Assembly (NCBI GenBank): GCA_027489065.1
Contig: JAIYAM010000018.1
Span: forward strand, 1 to 64,000
Direction of reading: 5' to 3'
Length of the DNA stretch: 64,000 bases
DNA from: Erythrobacteraceae bacterium
GTDB taxonomy: Bacteria; Pseudomonadota; Alphaproteobacteria; Sphingomonadales; Sphingomonadaceae
The translations under genes were made by a program, and so were the position numbers. Under the pieces are notes generated by a model. That model was not told the DNA's origin. It worked only from the letters and a program-made list of their open reading frames with translations, and ran no database searches. The stretch's first letter is position 1, and each line of letters starts with the position of its first letter. Shown in pieces: positions 56,867 to 64,000 of the stretch.

Positions 56867-58147
56867 ATGCACAGCTTACGCAAGGCTCTCGTCGCAGGCG
56901 CGGCGCTGGCAAGCACCATTCTGGGCGGTCCGCTCGCCGCAGAGACCGTGGCGATCCGCGCCGGGAGCGTCATTGCCGACGCCGCGGGCGAGCCGAGCGG
57001 CCCCGCCACGATACTCGTCACGGACGGCAAGATCGTTGCGATCACCGCCGGGCACGGCGCCGTCACAGCCGACCGCGAGATCGACCTCAAGGGCAAGACC
57101 GTGCTCCCAGGCCTGATCGACCTCCACACCCACCTCACCGGCGATCCGGGCGGCGATTTCTGGAAGGAAGCGGTTGAGCCCGACGAATGGGGCGTGGTCG
57201 TGGGCGCCAAGAACGCGCGCCTGACAGCACTCGCCGGCTTCACCACCGTGCGCGAGGCGGGGAGCGGCAAGGAAACCGCCTTCTCGCTGCGCCGCGGCAC
57301 GGCCGACGGATTGGTGCCCGGCCCGCGCATTGTCGCGGCCGGCCCGCCGCTCGCGATCATCGGCGGGCATGGCGACGTCAACGGCTTCACCCCTGAGGTG
57401 AACGCCTTGCTCGACAGCGGCTTCAACTGCACCGGGGCGGTGGAATGCGCCGCCAAGGTGCGGCTCGCCAGCCAGAACGGATCGGACGTGATCAAGATCA
57501 CTGCCACCGGCGGCGTGCTCAGCCAGCAGGGCCGCGGGCTGGAGGCGCACTTCACCCCCGAGGAGATGAAGGCGATCGCCGACACCGCACATTCGCTCGG
57601 CCTCAAGGTCATGGCTCACGCCCACGGCGCACGCGGGATCGAGCAGGCGGCGCGCGCCGGCATCGACACGATCGAGCACGGCACCTTCATCGACGAAGCC
57701 GCCGCCAAGGTGATGCGCGAGAAAGGCACCGTGCTGATCCCGACGCTGATGGCCTTCCAGGGCGTGTCCGAGGGGCTGGGCAAGGGCGTCTACACCCCGG
57801 TGGTCGAGGACAAGATCCGCGCCGTCGCGCCGCTGATGAATTCGCTGGTCACCCGCGCCCGGGCGATGGGCGTGACGGTCGCCTTCGGCACCGATGCGGG
57901 CGTCTTCCAGCACGGCCGCAACGCGCAGGAGCTCGCGCTGATGAAGAAGCAGGGCATGACTGACCGCGAGGCGCTCGCTGCGGCGACCACGGTTGCGGCC
58001 AAGGTGATCGGCATGGAAAGCCAGATCGGCCGCCTCGCGCCGGGCTATTCGGCGGACATCATCGCGGTCGAGGGCAATCCGCTTGCCGACGTGACCGTGC
58101 TCGAGAAGGTCGACTTCGTGATGGTGCGGGGGCGGGTGATCGAGTGA
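56867..58147 (+). CDS. Secreted metal-dependent amidohydrolase
   Basis: A 426-residue amidohydrolase from ATG 56867 (GGGGGAGAGA upstream). Signal peptide MHSLRKALVAGAALASTILG ending LAAE. The metal site has HTH in PGLIDLHTHLTGDPGGD, Lys in GSDVIKITATGG, His in VMAHAHGARGIEQAARAG and Asp in VAFGTDAGVFQHG. The family includes prolidases and imidazolonepropionase-like enzymes; the text fits the periplasmic Xaa-Pro/aryldialkyl branch. The substrate is open. Confidence 0.92.
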   Translation: MHSLRKALVAGAALASTILGGPLAAETVAIRAGSVIADAAGEPSGPATILVTDGKIVAITAGHGAVTADREIDLKGKTVLPGLIDLHTHLTGDPGGDFWKEAVEPDEWGVVVGAKNARLTALAGFTTVREAGSGKETAFSLRRGTADGLVPGPRIVAAGPPLAIIGGHGDVNGFTPEVNALLDSGFNCTGAVECAAKVRLASQNGSDVIKITATGGVLSQQGRGLEAHFTPEEMKAIADTAHSLGLKVMAHAHGARGIEQAARAGIDTIEHGTFIDEAAAKVMREKGTVLIPTLMAFQGVSEGLGKGVYTPVVEDKIRAVAPLMNSLVTRARAMGVTVAFGTDAGVFQHGRNAQELALMKKQGMTDREALAAATTVAAKVIGMESQIGRLAPGYSADIIAVEGNPLADVTVLEKVDFVMVRGRVIE

Positions 58148-58172
58148 GCGCCGGCCTCGCGGCCCTGTCCGC

Positions 58173-59036
58173 CTAGAGGACGCCGACGGGCAGGCGCAGG
58201 TAGGTGTGTCCGGCGGCGGTCGGCGGGGGCAGGGCGCCTGCGCGGATGTTGACCTGCAGCGCGGGCAGGATCAGCTGCGGCGCGCCCAGCGTCGCATCGC
58301 GCGCGGTGCGCATCGCCACGAAGGCCGCTTCGCTCACTCCGTCATGAACATGGATATTCGCGGCGCGCTGCTCGGCTACTGTGGTTTCCCACCGGATGTC
58401 GGAGCGCGATGACGGAAGGTAATCGTGCCCGACAAAGATGCGGGTCTGCTCCGGCAGGGCGAGGATCGCGCGCGCCGAGCGGTAGAGGGCGGCTGCGCTG
58501 CCGCCGGGGAAATCGGTTCGCGCTGTGCCGTAGTCGGGCATGAACAGCGTGTCGCCGACAAAGGCGGCATCGCCGATGAGGTAGGTGACACAAGCCGGTG
58601 TGTGGCCGGGGGTGTGCATCACCGTGAAGCTCAGCTCGCCGAGGGGCAGGCTGTCGCCTTCGCCGACAAGGCGGTCGAACTGGCCGCCGTCGGGGGTCAC
58701 GTCGTCCGCCTCGAAAAGTGCCGCGAAGATGGCCTGCACCTCGGTGATCTGCCGCCCGATCACGATCTGCGCGCCGGTCTTCTGGCGCAGGTAATGCGCG
58801 GCGGAAAGGTGGTCGGCATGTGCATGGGTTTCGAGGACCCAGCGCAGTTTCAGGCCTTGTGCTGTCACTGCCTCGAGCATCCCATCGGCCGAGGCCGTGC
58901 TGATCCGCGCATTGTTGGATGTGAAGTCGAGCACGGGGTCGATGATCGCCGCCTCGCGGCTTGCCGGATCGTGGACCAGATAGGTGATCGTGTGAGTGGC
59001 GGGATCGAACGAGGCGGCGATGACGGGTGCGGTCAT
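58173..59036 (-). CDS. Metallo-beta-lactamase-fold hydrolase (persulfide dioxygenase-like)
   Basis: A 287-residue MBL-fold protein. The metal motif HAHADH is in WVLETHAHADHLSAAHYLR; HTPGHTPACVTYLIGDAAFV, GDTLFMPDYGTARTDFPGG and VGHDY follow. GTARTDFPGGSA is typical of the ETHE1/Blh branch, which oxidises glutathione persulfide with one iron, rather than of glyoxalase II. It precedes the patatin gene's end by 13 bases on the same strand and may be co-transcribed with it. Confidence 0.88.
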   Translation of the reverse strand: MTAPVIAASFDPATHTITYLVHDPASREAAIIDPVLDFTSNNARISTASADGMLEAVTAQGLKLRWVLETHAHADHLSAAHYLRQKTGAQIVIGRQITEVQAIFAALFEADDVTPDGGQFDRLVGEGDSLPLGELSFTVMHTPGHTPACVTYLIGDAAFVGDTLFMPDYGTARTDFPGGSAAALYRSARAILALPEQTRIFVGHDYLPSSRSDIRWETTVAEQRAANIHVHDGVSEAAFVAMRTARDATLGAPQLILPALQVNIRAGALPPPTAAGHTYLRLPVGVL

Positions 59037-59049
59037 GATGTTTCTTCCT

Positions 59050-60861
59050 TCAAGGAGCCTTCATGGCCGCAAGCTCGGGCCGCTGGGCAATCGCTTCGGC
59101 GGTGAAGCCGCGCGCGGCTTCGGCGACTTGCGCGCCGAGGTGCCAGTCGAGGATCTGCATCCCCTCCGGGATCGGCGGGATCAGCAGCACGTCGGCCTTG
59201 GCGAGCGCGCCCTCCGCCCCCGCTTCCGAGCCGACCACCATCGCCCGCGTCATGATCTCGACGATGCTCGGGAAGGCGCGGGCGGGCTTGCGGCGCAGCA
59301 CGATGTCGCGAAACAGCTCCCACGGAGTGCGCACGTCGCCGTAGCACGCCTCGATCCGCCACGCCGCGCCCGCATTGGCGTGGAGCGCGACCACGACGTT
59401 GGGGCCCGCCTTGGCGCTGCGCATGATCTCCACCGGCACGTTGTCGAGCACCCCCCCGTCGATCAGCACGTCGCCCGAGGCGGTGACGAAAGGCGGGAGG
59501 ATCGTCGGCAGGGACCCCGAGGCGCGCACCGCCTCCCACAGGGGTCCGCGCCGGTGCACGTGGACGCGGTTGGTCGAAAGGTTGGTCGAGACCGCGAAGT
59601 AGCTCGACGGCAGATCGGCGATGTCGCGGTCCGAATAGCGCGTCCTGAGCTGCTCGTCGAAAACGCGGGCATCCAGGAAGGAGTGCACCGGGATCGTCAC
59701 CCGCCGCATCGCCTTTCGGGTGATGAACATCTCCTGCATCTGCGCGAGGGTTTCCTCGGCGGTGAGACCCATGGCGAGGGCGCCGGCCATCGCCGCGCCG
59801 GCGCTGGTGCCGCCGTAGAAATCGATCGGAACGCCTGCTTCGATCAGCGCCTGCATCACGCCCAGATGCGCGCAGCCGAGCGCGCCGCCGCCCGCCAGCA
59901 CCACGCCGTTGGCGCGCCCTGCGATGAAGCGCGCGACCCGCGCGATCGTCGCGGGGGCGTCGAGCGCGACGTGGTGGTGGAGCTTGACCCCGCGCGCATC
60001 GAGCCAAGGGCCCGAGCCGCCGATCGGCTGCGCTGCCCGGTCGCGCCACAGCACCAGCGTGCGATCATCCTCGCGGAAGCGGGGGAGGGCGTAGTCCTCG
60101 AGCGGCGAGAGCGCCGCGTCAGCCGCGCCAAGCGGGGCAGTAAGCAGCAGATCGTCGGCATTGCGGGCGATGGCGCGGTTCCAGCTCTCGTCCTCGTCGC
60201 CGCTGCCGACCAGCAGGATGCGCGCAGGTCCGCTCGCCTCGAGCCCCGCAATCCAGCTGCCGAAGCTCTCGCTGCCCGGCGCGAGGCCCTCGGGCAGGTC
60301 GGCTGGGCTCACCAGCCTGACGCTCTCGTAGTGCGCCAAAGCCTCGGCGAGGCGCTGCGGCAGGCCCTCGGGAATGCGGCTCGCGCCTGCGGCAAGCAGC
60401 GCCACCACGCGGCCCGGCTTGGCGGGCATGGCGGCCGACTGGGCGGTGGTGCGCGCCAGCCTACGGGCAATCTCGGCGAGGATCGCATCGGCGATCTCGC
60501 GGTGCGCGTCGGTGACCTCGCGCCACGTCTCGCGGGTCAGGGCAAAGACCGTGCTGTCGCGCGCGGCGCGCACATCGGCGGTGCGGGTGCCGCCTGCAAA
60601 GAAGGCGAGTTCGCCGATCGGCTCGCCCGCCTCGATCTCGGCGACCACGCGCGCACCGGGCAATATGACATGGAAGCGGCCCGTGGCGACGATGTAGAGC
60701 GTGTCGGCATCCTCGCCGTGGCGGACCAGCAATTCCCCGCCGCGCACGGTGACAAGCTGCGCGCCCGCTTGCAGCGCCGCTCGCGCATCGGGGCCGAGCC
60801 CGGCAAAGGCTTCGACCTTCGCCAGCACGCTTCCCGGAACATGGCCCCCCGATACGCTCAC
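59050..60861 (-). CDS. Patatin-like phospholipase with cyclic-nucleotide-binding domain
   Basis: A 603-residue protein from GTG 60861 (a TTG at 60897 is in frame). Residues about 15-130 form a cNMP-binding domain (GELLVRHGEDADTLYIVATG, EIEAGEPIGELAFFAGGTRT). A middle region follows. The patatin domain has GVVLAGGGALGCAHLGVMQA (oxyanion), FYGGTSAGAAMAGA (GTSAG, Ser nucleophile) and VLIDGGVLDNVPVEI (DGG, Asp). The order matches bacterial relatives of neuropathy target esterase, lysophospholipases of the inner membrane face. Its start diverges from the thiC riboswitch. Confidence 0.92.
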   Translation of the reverse strand: MSVSGGHVPGSVLAKVEAFAGLGPDARAALQAGAQLVTVRGGELLVRHGEDADTLYIVATGRFHVILPGARVVAEIEAGEPIGELAFFAGGTRTADVRAARDSTVFALTRETWREVTDAHREIADAILAEIARRLARTTAQSAAMPAKPGRVVALLAAGASRIPEGLPQRLAEALAHYESVRLVSPADLPEGLAPGSESFGSWIAGLEASGPARILLVGSGDEDESWNRAIARNADDLLLTAPLGAADAALSPLEDYALPRFREDDRTLVLWRDRAAQPIGGSGPWLDARGVKLHHHVALDAPATIARVARFIAGRANGVVLAGGGALGCAHLGVMQALIEAGVPIDFYGGTSAGAAMAGALAMGLTAEETLAQMQEMFITRKAMRRVTIPVHSFLDARVFDEQLRTRYSDRDIADLPSSYFAVSTNLSTNRVHVHRRGPLWEAVRASGSLPTILPPFVTASGDVLIDGGVLDNVPVEIMRSAKAGPNVVVALHANAGAAWRIEACYGDVRTPWELFRDIVLRRKPARAFPSIVEIMTRAMVVGSEAGAEGALAKADVLLIPPIPEGMQILDWHLGAQVAEAARGFTAEAIAQRPELAAMKAP

Positions 60862-60955
60862 CCGCGAATCCCCCCTCGCGCGATCGAGCCTAGACAAAAG
60901 CCGGGGCAGCGCAAAACAAATGGATTTCGCATCCGCGCCCCGCTAATGCTCCCCC

Positions 60956-63001
<2,046 letters not shown>

Positions 63002-63037
63002 TCCAATCCCCCATTGCGGGAGGGCGCAGATTTGACC

Positions 63038-63072
63038 GGCCCGGCGAAAGGGTAGACACCTTTCGCCGGGCC
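63038..63072. other. Perfect 14-bp hairpin after thiC
   Basis: GGCCCGGCGAAAGG (63038-63051) is exactly complementary to CCTTTCGCCGGGCC (63059-63072) around a seven-base loop. No T-run follows on either strand, so it is not a canonical intrinsic terminator. It begins 37 bases after the thiC stop and ends 24 bases before the next gene, where it could stabilise the thiC mRNA end or limit read-through. Confidence 0.7.
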
Positions 63073-63096
63073 GCGTCTCGTCTGGGGGATCGACAC

Positions 63097-63486
63097 ATGA
63101 ACGCCTACCGCCTGCTGCAAATCCTGCTGGTCGCCTTCGGGATCGTGTTCTGCCTTGTCGGCCCGCTGGCGATGGTCTGGCCGAGCGGCTGGGCGTGGCA
63201 CGAGGGGCCGCCCGCAGCCTCGCAATATTTCATGATGATCGTCGGGGTCTACGCGACGCTCGGGGTGTTCATGATACTCGCGGCGAAAGACCCGCTGGCA
63301 CATGTGTCGCTGATCCGCTTCGTCGCGGTGTCGAGCGCGGTGCATGCCGCGATCATGGCGGTGCAATCGCTGGAGGCCCCGATGCACCACGGCCACCTGC
63401 TGGGCGATGTCCCGGCGCTGTTGATGGTCACGGCGGCCTTCGCAGTGCTGCTGCCCAAGGCGCAGCGCGAGGCGCAGGCAGCCTGA
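63097..63486 (+). CDS. Small four-helix membrane protein (DUF6632-like)
   Basis: A 129-residue protein from ATG 63097 with four predicted membrane segments: LLQILLVAFGIVFCLVGPLA, YFMMIVGVYATLGVFMILAA, FVAVSSAVHAAIMAVQSLE and VPALLMVTAAFAVLLP. HAAIMAVQSLEAPMHHGHLL has a His cluster near a membrane edge. The layout resembles a family known as DUF6632; I am not sure of that name. Function unknown. Confidence 0.75.
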   Translation: MNAYRLLQILLVAFGIVFCLVGPLAMVWPSGWAWHEGPPAASQYFMMIVGVYATLGVFMILAAKDPLAHVSLIRFVAVSSAVHAAIMAVQSLEAPMHHGHLLGDVPALLMVTAAFAVLLPKAQREAQAA

Positions 63487-63559
63487 GGCGATAAGCGCGG
63501 GCGCTTGACGGGCGCGGCGGGCGGGGCGCAGGATGCGGGCTTTCAGGGAGGGATCTGCC

Positions 63560-64000
63560 ATGCACCACGCAACCATCCGCCGTGCGGCCATCGCCGCCGC
63601 GCTGTCGCTCGCCGCCACCGCGCCTGCCCACGCAGGCGAGCCCAAGCAGACCCTCATGCCCGAGAACCCCGAGGCCCGCGCCTTTCAGGAGGCGGTCGGC
63701 TTTTCTGACGCTGTGGTGCACGGCGACACCATCTACCTCTCGGGCGTGGTCGCCGCGCCGATGCCGGGGGAGACGGGCCTCGCCCCCGCCTACGAACGCG
63801 CCTTCGCCCGGCTCGATGCGACGATCAAGCGGCTGGGCGCGACATGGGACGACGTGCTGGTGTTCGACACCTTCCACGCCGGCACGAACATGGCGAGGCA
63901 ACTCGACGATCTGGTGCCGGTCAAGAACCGCTACATCAAGGCCCCCTTCCCGGCATGGACCGCGGTCGGCGTGACCGAGCTCTACGAGCCCACCGCGGTG
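63560..64000 (+). CDS. Secreted RidA/YjgF-family protein, 3' truncated
   Basis: ATG 63560 follows AGGGAGGGA; 147 codons are visible and the frame is still open at the window edge. A signal peptide (MHHATIRRAAIAAALSLAAT ending AHAG) leads into a Rid-type domain: GFSDAVVHGDTIYLSGVVAA, LDATIKRLGATWDDVLVFDT and FPAWTAVGVTELYEPTAV. The Arg of the classical RidA site would follow TAVGV; here it is Thr-Glu-Leu, so deaminase activity on imines is doubtful. Export to the periplasm is unusual for this family. Confidence 0.85.
   Translation, partial: MHHATIRRAAIAAALSLAATAPAHAGEPKQTLMPENPEARAFQEAVGFSDAVVHGDTIYLSGVVAAPMPGETGLAPAYERAFARLDATIKRLGATWDDVLVFDTFHAGTNMARQLDDLVPVKNRYIKAPFPAWTAVGVTELYEPTAV

Overview
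The window is GC-rich and reads as an alphaproteobacterium of the order Sphingomonadales, most likely family Erythrobacteraceae. Supporting signs are a crtY-crtI-crtB carotenoid operon, a large TonB-dependent receptor, TorF-type and MipA-type outer-membrane proteins, a PQQ/cytochrome c lipoprotein, CGTCATTGCG-type and CCCGGGTCAAG-type dispersed repeats, and phage genes of a style common in that group. The genus is inference.

Bases 1 to about 22190 are the right-hand part of a P2-like contractile-tail prophage. A late tail operon (fibre-like protein, fibre-tail adaptor, gpV, gpW, sheath FI, tube FII, gpE with a probable -1 frameshift into E', tape measure, gpU, gpD) is read to the right. It meets a leftward antirepressor operon. 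Next come a ribbon-helix-helix protein, a leftward LexA/S24-type repressor with a coupled lipoprotein, and a rightward Cro/YdaS-like regulator that opens a long, tightly overlapping early operon. That operon carries an Ogr/Delta late activator, a primase-helicase-like protein, many very small proteins, a C5-cytosine methyltransferase with an internal repeat array, a beta-class amino methyltransferase, an HNH protein and a large serine recombinase. Head, packaging, lysis and gpJ/gpI genes are not in the window.

Bases 22600 to 34100 look like an accessory metabolic block: TonB receptor plus SDR (rightward), then TetR regulator, VOC lipoprotein and cytochrome c/PQQ lipoprotein (leftward), a divergent secreted alpha/beta hydrolase, an AraC-type HTH protein, a haloacid dehalogenase and an Ntn-type acylase. 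Bases 34200 to 36500 hold two outer-membrane protein genes whose 5' leaders share a nearly identical hairpin that encloses the ribosome binding site.

Bases 36700 to 64000 are mostly chromosomal housekeeping and stress genes: zinc alcohol dehydrogenase and SDR; a beta-propeller phytase and PhoX-type phosphatase behind a probable Pho box; a Gdt1-like membrane protein; Dps with its terminator; 6-phosphogluconolactonase; Nudix; DNA polymerase IV; a drug exporter; a biotin-dependent acyl-CoA carboxylase; the crtY-crtI-LOG-crtB operon; MipA; an amidohydrolase; a metallo-beta-lactamase-fold hydrolase; a patatin with a cyclic-nucleotide-binding domain; and thiC behind a TPP riboswitch. A RidA-family gene runs off the right edge.

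No CRISPR array, insertion sequence, rRNA or complete tRNA gene was seen.
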